A stretch of 64,000 nucleotides of DNA from Aureobasidium sp. EXF-3400 (taxonomy: Eukaryota; Ascomycota; Dothideomycetes; Dothideales; Saccotheciaceae). The notes below the pieces were generated by a model. The model was not told where the DNA came from. It saw only the letters and a list, made by a program, of their open reading frames with translations, and did not search any database. The DNA lies in the NCBI GenBank assembly GCA_024195585.1, contig SWBL01000293.1, forward strand, positions 1 through 64,000, written 5' to 3'. Shown here in pieces: positions 10,965 through 22,186 of the stretch (position 1 is the first letter of the stretch; every line of letters starts with the position of its first letter). The position numbers were made by a program, and so were the translations under genes.

Positions 10965-11411
10965 GCTTGGTCTTGTAGCGGCATCTAGTTCGACAGGGAA
11001 TATACGATATGGTGGAGGATAAAAGCCAACGGTTGCAGGCGATCGTGTGGTAATGACAGACGTATGATAGTGTAGATTAATAATACATAGTAATGATACG
11101 AACAAACTTGAATCCAACTATCTCTGATTGCCAGACAGTAACGTGAATTATTTGGTGACTGACTGCAATGCAGCATGTAGGCGATTGATATCGTGGAGGA
11201 GTGGGCGAGCAGCGGAAAGCGCAAAGCAGAAAGCGGAAAGTGGTGGAGTGGCTGGAGCGGCGGTGGAGCTCGGGCCGGGGCGATTGGCGGAGCGACCTGG
11301 CCGACGCGGAGGTAGCCATGGCCGGCCATGTTCATCCATACCATCGTCATGCGAGCAGAGTAGAAGCAATTGCGCCGTCTCTCACACCACTCCAACCAAT
11401 TCTAATTGAAC
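10965..11411. other. Intergenic, VPS35 promoter
   Basis: This is 447 bp between tandem plus-strand genes. A purine-rich degenerate stretch (about 11200-11275) with recurring GCGGAAAG/GCAAAG words lies upstream of VPS35. I see no gene. Confidence 0.5.
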
Positions 11412-14276
11412 ATGGCATCTCCGCCGCTGGTCGAGGACCAGGCACGACTCCTGGAAGATGCCTTGACCGTCGTGCGCCAGCAGACGCTCCTGATGCGCCG
11501 CTGCCTGGACACGCCGGGCAAGCTCATGGATGCCCTCAAGTGCAGGCACGTACCAGACCCTATTGCCCTGCCCGCCTTGGGCACTCTGTCGCCTAACTCA
11601 GCTCACCCTGCTGTCCACCTCAATTCACTCCGCTGTTCACCTTGATCACTCCGCTAACCACCGTCTCACAGCTCCACCCTCGTCTCGGAACTACGCACCT
11701 CCAGCCTCGGCCCCAAACAGTACTATGAGCTGTACATGTCCGTCTTCGATGCCTTGCGCCATCTCGCCGTCTACCTACGCGAATCCCACCCTACCAACCA
11801 CCTCGCCGACCTTTACGAGCTCGTCCAGTATGCCGGCAACATTGTCCCCCGCCTGTACCTCATGATCACCGTCGGAACCGTCTACATGGGCATCGAGGAT
11901 GCCCCCGTCAAAGAGATTATGAAGGACATGATGGAGATGAGCAGAGGTGTTCAACATCCTATCCGTGGTCTCTTCCTCCGCTACTACCTCAGCGGTCAAG
12001 CTAGAGACTACCTGCCAACCGGTCAAGGCCAAGGTCCCGAAGGCAACCTCCAGGATTCTGTCAACTTTGTCTTGACCAATTTTGTCGAAATGAACAAGCT
12101 CTGGGTCAGACTTCAGCACCAAGGTCATTCGAGAGAGCGCGAGCAACGTACAAAGGAACGCCAAGAGTTGCAACTGCTTGTTGGTAGCAACCTCGTCCGT
12201 CTCAGTCAACTGGTCGATCTCGAAGCCTACAAGTCCTCCATTCTCCAGCCCTTACTTGAGCAGGTTGTCCAGTGCCGCGACGTGCTTGCTCAAGAATATC
12301 TGCTCGAAGTCATCACCCAAGTCTTCCCTGACGAGTTCCACTTGCACACCCTTGATCAATTCCTGTCAGCCACTGCCCGTCTCAACCCTCATGTCAATGT
12401 CAAAGCTATCGTCATAGGCCTCATGGATCGTCTGTCCGCCTATGCGGCTCGCGAATCCGAGTCTGATGCTCCCGAAGATCGCGAGAAGGCCGAATCCGAA
12501 GCCACTACAAGATTGCTCGAGAAGATGAGAATCGCCTCAGAATCCGCTTCGGCACCCGCCGACGACGAAGCAACTCACCAGAACGGAGATTCGAAACCGG
12601 AAGATGACGCCTCTACTGAGGTCACTGCTGACACCGCAACCGAGGATACGACCAAAACGGAATCAGTCGAGACTAACGGTGACGCGAAGAAGCAAAGAGG
12701 CATTCCCGACAACGTGCGCCTCTTCGAAGTGTTCCACGAGCAAGTCATTCATCTTGTCAGCATGCAAAGATTGCCAATCCAGGATATCACAGCGCTCCTT
12801 GTCTCATTGATCAATCTTGCTCTGAACATCTACCCTGACCGACTAGAATACGTCGACCAGGTCTTCCAATACGCAAACAAAGAAGTTTCGAGGTTTGCAA
12901 ACTCGGCTGACCTCCATTCGCAAGCTTCTCAGGCCAACCTGTTGAACCTACTTCTCGCGCCAGTCAAGACCTATCTTTCCCTCTTCACAGCTCTTGCAAT
13001 TCCGAGTTTCATTCCTCTTCTCCATGCCCAACCATATCCTACTCGCCGATCGGTGGCTGGAGAAGTTGCGCGAAGCTTGTTGCGCAACGAGACCAGGATT
13101 TCGACTTCCGAAAATCTTCAAGGAGTCTTGGAGATTCTTAAGGTTCTGATCAAGGAGGGAATGCAACAACCTTCCGGTTACCCTGGTGGACCTGTACGGA
13201 GAGCTGCTGCAGAGACAGACGAGACTGTCGAAGAACAAGGATGGCTTGCACGAATTGTGCACCTCATTCGTGGCGAGGATTGTAACACTCAGTTCAAGTT
13301 GCTCCAACTAGCCCGTGATGCATACGCTGAAGGCAACGAGCGCATCAAGTACACCACACCTGCATTGATTACAGCCTCACTCAAGCTTGCTCGCCGGTAC
13401 AAGGCCCGCGAACATCTACAAGACGATTGGTCAAGCCAATCCTCTGCACTCTACAAGTTCTGCCACACACTGATATCCACACTATACACTAGAGTCTCCA
13501 CGCCTGGCGTTCCTGATCTTGCATTGAGGCTATTCATTTCCTGCGGAACTGTCGCCGACCAATGCGGATTTGAAGAGGTTGCTTACGAATTCTTCGCGCA
13601 AGCTTTCACTGTGTATGAAGAAAGCATCAGTGACTCGAGGGCTCAGTTCCAAGCAATTTGCGTCATTGCACAGAGTCTTAGTGGTGCGCGTAACTTCAGC
13701 CGTGAAAACTACGATACGCTCATCACAAAGTGCGCGCTTCACGGCAGCAAACTGCTCAAGAAACCTGACCAGTGTCGTGCCGTATATCTGGCCAGTCATC
13801 TGTGGTGGTCTGTGGAGAAGAATGCGGAAGAGAACGAAGAGAACAAGGAGAGTAAAGAAGGCAAAGAGGTATGTTATGAACAGGCACGCAGCATGACAAA
13901 AGCTAATACTGTACAAAAGCTCTACCGCGATGGCAAGAGGGTACTTGAATGTCTGCAGCGCGCCTTGCGGGTGGCCGATGCTTGCATGGACACAGCAGTG
14001 TCGGTTGAGCTATTCGTCGAGATCCTTAACCGCTATGTCTACTACTTTGACCAGGAGAACGATGCTGTAAGTCGACCCGCGGTTGTGACGATGACAACAC
14101 TGACGAGAAGACAGGTGACGACCAAGTATCTCAATGGGTTGATCGAGTTGATCCATTCGAACCTCAACACGAACGAAAACAGTTCAAGTCTAGACAACCC
14201 AAGAAGACATTTCCAGCGGACGTTGGATTACATTGCAGGCAGAGAGTACGCTGGAGTGGAAACGCGACCGAAATGA
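11412..14276 (+). CDS. VPS35: Retromer subunit Vps35
   Basis: Vps35 is the long alpha-solenoid cargo-binding core of retromer, which retrieves receptors from endosomes to the Golgi. The model is join(11412..11545,11672..13868,13920..14066,14115..14276), giving 879 residues, close to the family size. Hallmarks are the N-terminal LMDALKC...TLVSELRTSSLGPKQYYELY region and the invariant PIRGLFLRYYL block that contacts Vps26. A charged disordered insert (about residues 335-415, rich in E, D and T) follows, as in other filamentous fungi, and the C-terminal HEAT-like helices come next. The introns at 13869-13919 (51 bp) and 14067-14114 (48 bp) are in frame without stops. The first intron appears to use a GC donor (reported separately). 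ARL1 follows 373 bp downstream on the same strand. Confidence 0.95.
11546..11671 (+). other. Apparent GC-AG intron in VPS35
   Basis: To keep the conserved KCS-STLVSEL frame, the exon must end in TGCAG before GCACGT and resume after CTCACAG. The GT four bases further on gives the wrong phase. This makes a 126-bp intron with a GC donor. Confidence 0.75.
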
Positions 14277-14649
14277 GAGTCGGTGTAGATAATGTATGCA
14301 AATGATTGCCAAGTCTCGATTGTGTAGTCCTAAGAATTGTTGAATATTAATAGAAGAACCAAGCGTTTGTTTTGTTTGAGAAGCAGCGACGTCAGTGTGC
14401 CAGATTACTAGTTTCGGTCTGCGGAGACGTTGGTGCATCTTCCACCTGTAATAAACAACAAAGCATTTGCCTACCCCTTCGCATCGACCGACCTCGCCTT
14501 CAATACACATCAGATCGACTCGCTCATCGACTCCAACAACCCAAGAAGATTGCGCGTAACACAGCAGAAGCAGGCGACAAGAGAGAGCACGGAGCGCAAC
14601 TTCGCCGCCCACATATATCCACGACGACGAGCATACACAACCGCACACC
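14277..14649. other. Intergenic, ARL1 promoter
   Basis: This is 373 bp between VPS35 and ARL1. I see nothing beyond presumed UTRs and a promoter. Confidence 0.5.
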
Positions 14650-15440
14650 ATGGGAGGCTATCTGTCATCACTGTCTAAACTTGTATGGGCAAAGAAAGAG
14701 ATCAGGATATTGATATTGGGCTTGGTACGTCATGCCATCGCCAAACACTGGCAGAGGAAGCAAGCTGACCGTCTTGCCTCTAGGACAACGCTGGAAAGAC
14801 AACCCTTCTCTACAGGCTTAAGGTATGTTGGCCTCTGGCTCTGAGCCCCTGATAGCCTCTAACCACCATCATCCGACAGATTGGCGAGGTCGTTACCACC
14901 ATTCCCACAATAGGCTTCAATGTCGAGTCTGTGAACTACAAGAACCTCAACTTCAATGTCTGGGTACGTGCCGCTACACCCATCTTCGTTGCATATGTCT
15001 CGTCCTCTGACACGTTGAATAGGATCTAGGAGGTCAAACATCTATCCGCCCTTACTGGAGATGTTATTATGCCAATACTGCCGCTGTCATATTCGTTATT
15101 GACTCGACCGACGTCGACCGCCTTTCCACAGCTGCCGATGAGCTCTCTGCTATGCTTAACGAGGAGGAATTGCGTGACGCTGCACTGCTAGTGTTCGCAA
15201 ACAAGCAAGATCAACCGGGTGCCAAGGGGGCTGGAGATATCAGTGAAGCTCTTCGCCTGGGCGAGCTCAAGGACAGGAACTGGACCATCGTCGCCTGTAG
15301 TGCCATTGATGGCAGAGGTGTCTCGGAGGGTATGGACTGGATGGTCGTAAGTCTTCGCTGCCCATGACCCTGCTGTCACCATAATCCTTTCTGCGCACTA
15401 ATCCGCTCGATAGCAAACCGTGCAACAAGAATCATCATAA
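14650..15440 (+). CDS. ARL1: ARF-like small GTPase Arl1
   Basis: This is a 182-residue Arf-family GTPase acting at the trans-Golgi, where the GTP form recruits GRIP-domain tethers. The model is join(14650..14724,14784..14822,14880..14963,15023..15346,15414..15440). Gly2 (MGG) is the myristoylation site. The P-loop is GLDNAGKT (residues 24-31), switch I contains [10 protein letters not shown], switch II starts at [17 protein letters not shown], and the guanine-specificity motifs are NKQD and CSA. The RPYWRCYY block and overall length match Arl1 rather than Arf1 or Arl3. The C terminus is short (VQQESS). The five-exon structure is phase-consistent throughout. Confidence 0.95.
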
Positions 15441-16745
15441 TACAACGATCTCGCCGTAATGACCCGGCGACCCCTCGAGGAGCTTGGATCATGCCCACCT
15501 ATCACGCCGCCGTCCACCCACCCCACTCCAGTGCTCTCCCGTTCGCTGTGTGGAATTGAAATCCTCTTCTATGATACCCTGTAATTATGCGCTTTCTAGC
15601 AACCATCTTAATGGCCTTCTTGCTCCCCTTACTAGGCCACCAGGCTTATCGGTCTTGCACGTCTGTTAGGTCACCACACACCCCCTGCATGAAATATATG
15701 TCCGTTTACCAAATGAAGGTGACTCGGGCTCACAAACAGTCTCTGTGGCTATACCGTACGCCAGCCGCTATCATCAGTTGTCCCATCTCATACCGTGACC
15801 AATGTCGGGACAGCCGTGTGAGAAATCTTCATAGCAGCAACCATATTCTCGGCTGGGCGACTGGCAGAGGGCTTGATCGTAGGATTAGATAGACCATGCC
15901 GTATAGATCAGATAGCAGATCGAGTCATTGCCAGGGATATCTCTAAGAACAACACAAGAAACAAGACATGGTCGCCATTTCATCTGAATCTTTTGGGGGG
16001 GATCAACTCTGCAGCCTGCGGGCCCTTGCGGGCCCTTGCGGGCTCTCGTGAGCTCTCGCCGAGCAGCCCTTTAGCCCAAATAGGCTAGACATTGCACGTG
16101 TGGTCATGGTAGGCGCAAAAAGGTTTCTGTGTTCCCATGCAACAGCAACTCTCCAACCACACTTACACATCTTTAAAAGGAACTGCTTATAATCTGTTTT
16201 TGTATCCTGGCAGATGGTGTGCTCGTAAGATAGTGCCAATGATGTTTGTTTGGCAAAAGATTTGGCTACATAAATCTCCTGATCGTGTCTCTGATACACC
16301 CTGTCTGTTCCTGGCGATTGAACGTTTGTTTCTCTGATCGGGCGACAAGGGCATTTGAGCGTTTGATGTAGCCTGCATTCCAATGAGAAATAGCAAGGTG
16401 CAGATCTTCGACCATTATTTGGTGCTGTACCACGTTTCTGTATGGACTCCGTATTCAATGATGAGACGATCAGACACATACTTTTGATACTCGCCTCGAG
16501 ATCCATTTCCCCGGGGAAGCGAAGGTTGACAAATTGGAAATGATAGCCTAGCTTATTTGCTTGGAAAATGCTCGACTCGAAACCGAAAGTCGACCTTGCA
16601 AAGCTGCAACCGAGACCTCCACGCCGATCACTTCGGTCCGCGATCGTTCCGCTAGGTAAGACGACATGCCTCGGTACGACACTCCAAGTCTGTACGAGAT
16701 CAACACTGAACAACCAAACCTAACCTCCCAGAATATCCACCAGCC
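15441..16745. other. Long intergenic region, no gene supported
   Basis: This is 1.3 kb between tandem plus-strand genes. A minus-strand frame is open over 16003-16713, but its first ATG lies far inside, it has no protein-like pattern and no family match, so I leave it out. A short tandem GC-rich repeat sits at 16017-16049. Confidence 0.5.
16017..16049. repeat. Short GC-rich tandem repeat (unit GCGGGCCCTT)
   Basis: Two exact 10-bp copies and a third decayed copy lie head to tail. They are followed by CTCTCG/CTCTCG words with partial inverted symmetry (GAGCTC). The repeat is noncoding. Confidence 0.65.
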
Positions 16746-17462
16746 ATGCCTGTAACCGAAGTCGCGACAATTCCACTCAAATCCGATGTTCTGGAGCGAG
16801 GTAGCCAGGCAGCTCGTATTTGGCAAGACATGATCAACACAATCTCGCAACAAGATGGTTGCCAGTATATCTATTCTGGACTTGAACATGAGAGCCCGAA
16901 CACGGCGCAATTGTTCATAGGTACGTTGGATAAGTGACATGATCGACATCAAAAAAAAGAGGGCATGGGTTGACAAATACTGTACGTAACAGGGTGGGAT
17001 AGAATTGAGTCTCATGAAAGGTTTCAAGATCTTCCTCGCTATCAAGAGATGCTAAAGAGCCTGGAACCTATTCTTAACGGATCTCCACGACTCGTCCACT
17101 TTGAGCTCGAAAGTCCCAGTGACCTAACTGCAGCTGTGTCTGCTCCTGTAACCGAGATCGCAACAGTCTTTCTACTCGACAAGACCGAGTCATTCGATAA
17201 CAACATGAACTCTTTTGCGAGGATACTCGACGAACACGCAGAAGGGTTTTCGGGATGTGCCCATTCCTGGATCCTGGAGGACGTCGAGCATGAGAGTCTT
17301 GGTGCAGGTGTCAAAGGGAAAGCCTACATTCTAGCCATCGGATGGTCATCTATATTCGCTCATCTGGCCTTTAAAAAGACCAGTGCTTTCGAGAAGGCTC
17401 TCGAGCTTTGGAAAGATGCCCTGGGCTCAGAAATACACCACACGATATTCTCCCCAGTATAG
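16746..17462 (+). CDS. ABM-like (dimeric alpha/beta-barrel) protein, two repeats
   Basis: The model is join(16746..16920,16993..17462), 214 residues, with a 72-bp intron. The protein looks like two fused copies of a ferredoxin-like alpha/beta-barrel unit of the antibiotic-biosynthesis-monooxygenase type. Residues near 1-100 and 112-214 align by eye: PVTEVATIPL with PVTEIATVFLL, LEHESPN with VEHESLG, and LFIGWDRIESHERF with LAIGWSSIFAHLAF. No signal peptide or cofactor motif is seen. Proteins of this class in ascomycetes are mostly uncharacterised. Enzyme activity should not be assumed. Its stop lies 25 bp from the stop of the convergent Zn2Cys6 gene. Confidence 0.8.
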
Positions 17463-17487
17463 CCTCAATCCACAGCCCATTGTCCTA

Positions 17488-20154
17488 CTACTTGTGATCA
17501 TATCGTTGATGTGGAGCATCAGCTCTCGGAAGCGAGAAATATGCCTGGTGAGGGTTGAAGTTGCTGAGGTTGAAATCGCCCATTGATCCAATCGTACCCA
17601 GTTCTGCGTTAGGAGCAAAGTATTTGTCCCATTCGTTCTGATCAAGCTGGTTAGCAAAGAGTATTCTGATAGCACATCTCGATCAAGGCTGGTTGGAAGT
17701 CTGCTTACCCAGTCCATGTTGGCCACGGCCTCCATCCCAGGATCAGCCGAAGAATCACGGTTGATACCTGTGTGACTTCCACTGGCATCAGAGGCAGGCC
17801 CTTGCTCGGTATGAGGTAGCTGTGAGTAGACCATTGTCGGGGTAGTGAATGTTTGAGCGGAGCGAGTTATATGTGGAGCCGTGATGGGCGTGTTCAACTG
17901 CGAGGTCGTCGTTGATGGTCCTGGGCTGGACTGACTCTCGACATCGGCTGTCGCGCGCAACTTCCGTACGCTGTGATACTTCTCTAGACGATCGCGAAGC
18001 GTGATGATAATACCCTCTGCTTTGTCTACCTGGGAGGCTTGAGAGGGTGTTTCGAAGATGTAATCGAGACTGCTCCAGATCCGTGGGGCCTCGGGCATCT
18101 CGGGCCTGGCATAAACTTCAAACACCAAAAGCACCGCAGCATGGTATTGTAGAATGGCTCCACGGTACCAGGCCCAGGTTGCCAACTCTGGTCGGGTTTC
18201 CATAGCTACACCAGCTTCGACGGTACCCATGCAAGCCTCGATAAGTAGATTGCGAAGTCTCTCGGGCATAGGGTAATTCGTGCCCACAGCATACCGCTGC
18301 AAGATGACGACCAAAGCTCTGTTGCTAGAAGCGCGATACAGTTGCTTTGCAAGAACCTGCTTCGGCGTGTTGCCTTGAACTAAAGGCGAGTATTTGGCCT
18401 CGGTGGTCGCGCGGAACTTCTTGATTCTGTTCAAGACGGAGGTCAAAGAAAGTTTCTTCTGATCCATGCGCTGCATATCCACCCAAAGCTGGCGTATGAG
18501 TTCATAACACTCAAACTTGAGCTTGGACAAGGTCATATCCGTCCAGTAAGGCAAATCATCACTTGGTGGTGACGCTGTCATGAGATCTGTGTCATTAACA
18601 TTAAGTGGCAGCTTGGTGTCGTATTCTTCTTTACGGATCTGAGGACGAGGTCCAGTAGCTTCGCAGGTGCGGACGTCCAGGAAGCAGATTTGGTACCATA
18701 TCAATCTTCGGACGTGGGTATCTACAGCACTCAGGCCAAACGTGGTTCCATCGCGATGGAGTCCCATGCATTGCGCGAGACGAATAGCTGTTCCAACAAG
18801 AGCCGAATGTGCTCGAGATATCTCTGTTCGACAGAGGGGAAGCTACAAGGGTCAGCTCGGATACAGAACGGCATAGTACATTCTTACCAAATACATGATG
18901 AAGGCCTGCATAGTGTCTATTTTCGTTGTTCTCAGAAGATTTGCTCTCGAAAGCATGAACTCGGCCATTTCGCGAAGTCTTTCGACAAGTGACTGCTTAG
19001 GCATCTCTGAGAATGATGCAGCTGCATCATCGGACAGACTGACAGCCGCTGAGAACATTGCTGCAAAGAGAATGGCCTGAATGGGAGCCGGTGTTATTGT
19101 GCCATTGCTCAGGTTGTTCCAGAATAGGGTGTAGTGTCTTTCAAACGTCGGTTGATGAACCAGGCGAGCAACAGGATGTACGGCATTGAGATATTGCGTG
19201 ATGAGCTGATCAGCGACGTGCCGAGGTGGAAGAAAGTATGCGGTTATGGGCTCCGGGAAGAATAGATTCGAAGAGGGGACAATGAAATCCGGTCCAGGAT
19301 TGAGAAACTCGTCTTGGGACACAGCCCCGGGTCGCCATGGCACGCTTGGATCAGTGTAGCCATGGCGCTGACAGTACAGATTTTGACTCTTGTGATTAGC
19401 ACTGCGCAGCTTCGCATTGAGCTGGACGCATAGTCAGCACATGGTTTGAGCAGTAAGGGGTCGAGTCGCTTCATCGTACCTCATCAGACATCTTTGGTCG
19501 TACTGTGAACTGGTCAGCATTGTTTGGCGGAATCTCCCAGCAGCATCACATACCTAGGCCGCCAACTCTATCAGACATTCGCAACTTGCCGAGCTGAATA
19601 CCGAGATCCATAAGTCCATCGTCGCCATCATTATCATAGACCTGATCGAACATCCCGAGGGGAGAGGGCTCAGGATCTTGTTCATCGTCCGCCGACAAGC
19701 CCTCGTAATCATCGTCTTCGGCTTCGATCTTAGGTACTACGGAAGAGCGATCGGTTCCTGATTTGGCGGCAGCGCGACGAGCAACATCACGTTCAAGTGT
19801 CTCCTCGAGGTCACCAAGTCGATCCTTGATTTCAGCCAACTTCTGCTGAGCAGCAGTATCCAGAGCTGGAGCAATGTACAGACAATCTCTCTGAAACCGC
19901 TGACAGTTACCACATGGCACTTGTTTGTCGCATTTCAATTTACGCTGGCGACAACTCAAGCCTGGGGAAGAGAGAGAGTCAGGTCAAGTGATTTAAGAGG
20001 CGTGAAGGATTGGTCCCTTACATGATGCGATGGTCCTGTTGCGGCGGCGTATTTTCTGTTGTCCTTGAGGGAGGTCGGCGGGCCTGTTCTTTGGCTGGCG
20101 GGTTCTTTCGGCCGTAGGAGCTTTCGAAGGTTGATTATAGATGGCATCGGCCAT
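17488..20154 (-). CDS. Zn2Cys6 fungal-specific transcription factor
   Basis: This is a 793-residue nuclear regulator. The model is complement(join(17488..17637,17709..18842,18888..19421,19480..19502,19554..19961,20022..20154)), with one 23-nt exon, and all phases close. The DNA-binding domain has the exact spacing C-x2-C-x6-C-x5-C-x2-C-x6-C at about residues 45-71. It is preceded by a basic stretch (KIRRRNRT) and followed by a coiled-coil dimerisation segment (QQKLAEIKDRLGDLEETLE). An acidic linker leads to the middle homology region (residues about 250-650), including AVHPVARLVHQPTFERHY, AIRLAQCMGLHRDGT and VRRLIWYQICFLD. The C terminus has a Ser/Thr/Pro region and a short NFNPHQAYFSLP tail. 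The target pathway is unknown, and no linked biosynthetic genes point to one. Confidence 0.9.
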
Positions 20155-20948
20155 TCTTTAACGCCACTAGTTATTTGAACACGCAGAAATGTCAAGATAC
20201 CGAATCCCAAGTCTGCCAGTCGCGGGTAGCACACACTACAGGGCCCTGATAGACAACGCAGAGAGAAGAGAAAGAAACAAGACAGTTAGCTCGGGTCAGG
20301 TGACAAACGGAAGGCGGCCGTTGTTTTTCAAACTATAATCACTTGGGCTTAAGTCGATCCCAGTCCAGACAGCAGCGTGCGTTCTCTGCATGATGGAGCG
20401 TGCTCTGCTCATGTTCGACCTACAAAGATCTTCGCGACTGGCTCTCCTCTGGCCCGACACTACTGCTTACTCGACGATCATGGTCGGTACGACTTGAAGA
20501 CATCGCACCGTGTTGCCAGCTCATGGCGCCGTCTCCACTTGCCACGTTTTACACCCACAAGCACTGATCCATATCTATGCAGTTGCATGACAAAGCTGTC
20601 TCTTGTGCACATTATTGAACCTAATCCCTGCTTGACGGCCCGCACCGCAGACATGCGACCGGGCGTTGGGCTGGCCCTCCGTGCTCTTCCACCTATTCGG
20701 GCCTGCACAGATGACTTGGCAGCAACAAAGTGTTACTCGACATGTTTAACAAAACAGTTGAATCACAACGAGGACGGTCAGTCTTGGCCACACTGTCACA
20801 ACGGTGATACGGCGAACTGCCAGAAGCAGACTGGCGACCGTTGCGGTGATGGTTCTTGTTTGCAGCTGGCACCTGCTATTCTCTACATGTACACGTGCAC
20901 GGCTTTATAAAATCTGGGAGTAGCATGCATGCTTGTGCATAATTTGGC
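20155..20948. other. Intergenic, promoter of the Zn2Cys6 gene
   Basis: This is 794 bp between two tandem minus-strand genes. The plus-strand open frame at 20377-20910 lacks a proper ATG start and protein character. I see no gene. Confidence 0.5.
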
Positions 20949-21942
20949 TTATAGATATTTCTTGTCTGGATCGAGCCGGTCGAGCAAGTCCATGGTCTTT
21001 TCATACCTGGAGGAAAAGTCAGCAAAACGGTATTATACAAGCAATGAAAAACATACATGGTGAAGACTATGCCACCGCTCAAGATAAGACGACCAAGTCT
21101 AGGCACAGCACCAGACCAAAGCGTGAGGAAGCCTTCCTCCCTCACGACGCGCGCTGCGCAGTGGAAACTGTTCTTGTATTCGGTCTTTGCTTCGATAGAT
21201 TGCATTCTTGTCTTGACAGTGTCCAAGGGCATGGTGACATATCTGTGGGAGGATCAGCAGGCGGAAGTCAAGACTTGAGACGCAAAACATACACTGTGAT
21301 TATACCAGCCACGCCGCCAATACCGAAGGTGCTCAGGGCACCGAGCTTCTCTCCTGGAGCAACGTAGCTTTGGGCCAATTGCCTCAAGCTGGTATAACTA
21401 CTGAACCTGACAGCCGAGTTTGCTGCCTGCCTTGCAGTGGTGGGAACAAAGCCTTTGAAGAAACCACGCAGGCCTTGTTCGCGGGCAATAAGTTTGGTGC
21501 CGTGTATGAAACCATTCATCCTCGGTTGAGCGGCCTTGCGGTCGTCGATCAATTGAGTTTTGATGCTCTCAAAGGGAGTGACGGCCAGCAGACTCTCGGT
21601 CACACCAGCACCAAAGCCAGCGATGACAGTAGCGGGACCACTAATGGTGCCATCGGGATTTGAGAGCATGTTCTTGTATGCATCGAAAGCGACGAAGCGA
21701 ACGCCAGCCTTTATGGAGTTTCCAAGAATAAGAGTGGTGCAGCCGGCATACCACTGACTACCGAACGGCGGCCATGGTAGCTTCTTGCCTTCAGCTAGAC
21801 GGCGATTGAGCTGGGATCGGGTCTTTGCGAATTCGGCGGGATAGGTAATGGCGATTTCGACAGCACCAGCGCTGGAACCGGCAATGATGGAGCGCAGGGC
21901 CGATGGCTTCTTCTTCTTTTCGGCAGGCGCAGCGGCGCTCAT
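20949..21942 (-). CDS. CTP1: Mitochondrial tricarboxylate (citrate) carrier
   Basis: This is a 297-residue member of the mitochondrial carrier family that exchanges citrate across the inner membrane. The model is complement(join(20949..21006,21057..21242,21293..21942)). All three carrier signatures are present: YPAEFAKTR, TPFESIKTQ and MPLDTVKTR, each at the end of the first helix of a repeat, and each followed by a second helix with the G-x-x-x-G pattern. The TYPAEFAKTRSQL and GAVPRLGRLILSGGIVFT sequences are characteristic of Ctp1/SLC25A1. The length equals that of the yeast protein. The start at 21942 is the first ATG in frame. The gene is divergent from MAM33, another mitochondrial gene, with 244 bp between starts. 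Confidence 0.95.
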
Positions 21943-22186
21943 GGTGCAGAAAGGGCGGCCTCGTGGTCGGAGAGTCGATGGATAGAATGAGTCTCTAAGA
22001 AACAAAAGCGCGCATTCATGTCACTGCCCGAACATGGATGTCACTACCGCTATCGCTATGTCATTGCGACAGCGGCCGGGAGTGCCCTTGTCCGTGCTCG
22101 AGCCGCGCGCCGAAGCTCCAAGACCTTTTTTGATCCGCCATATCAGTCCTGCTTAAACTATCCAAGACTCGTCCATCCACATCAAC
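21943..22186. promoter_or_regulatory. Shared divergent promoter CTP1 / MAM33
   Basis: Only 244 bp separate the two start codons of genes that both serve mitochondria. I see no clear TATA box, and I infer a bidirectional promoter from geometry alone. Confidence 0.5.

Noticed and set aside
11412..15440. VPS35-ARL1 as a functional trafficking cluster with VPS41 and ATG22
   Set aside because: The genes are spread over 25 kb on both strands with unrelated genes between them. Chance is sufficient.
16003..16713. Minus-strand open frame of about 236 codons
   Set aside because: Its first ATG is far inside the frame, the amino-acid pattern is not protein-like and no exon signals support it.
17488..20154. 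Zn2Cys6 gene as regulator of a biosynthetic cluster
   Set aside because: The neighbours are a barrel protein, ARL1 and a citrate carrier. No synthase, oxygenase set or dedicated transporter is adjacent.
20377..20910. Plus-strand open frame of 177 codons
   Set aside because: It begins at a GTG and shows no domain or hydrophobic pattern. It lies in the promoter of the Zn2Cys6 gene.
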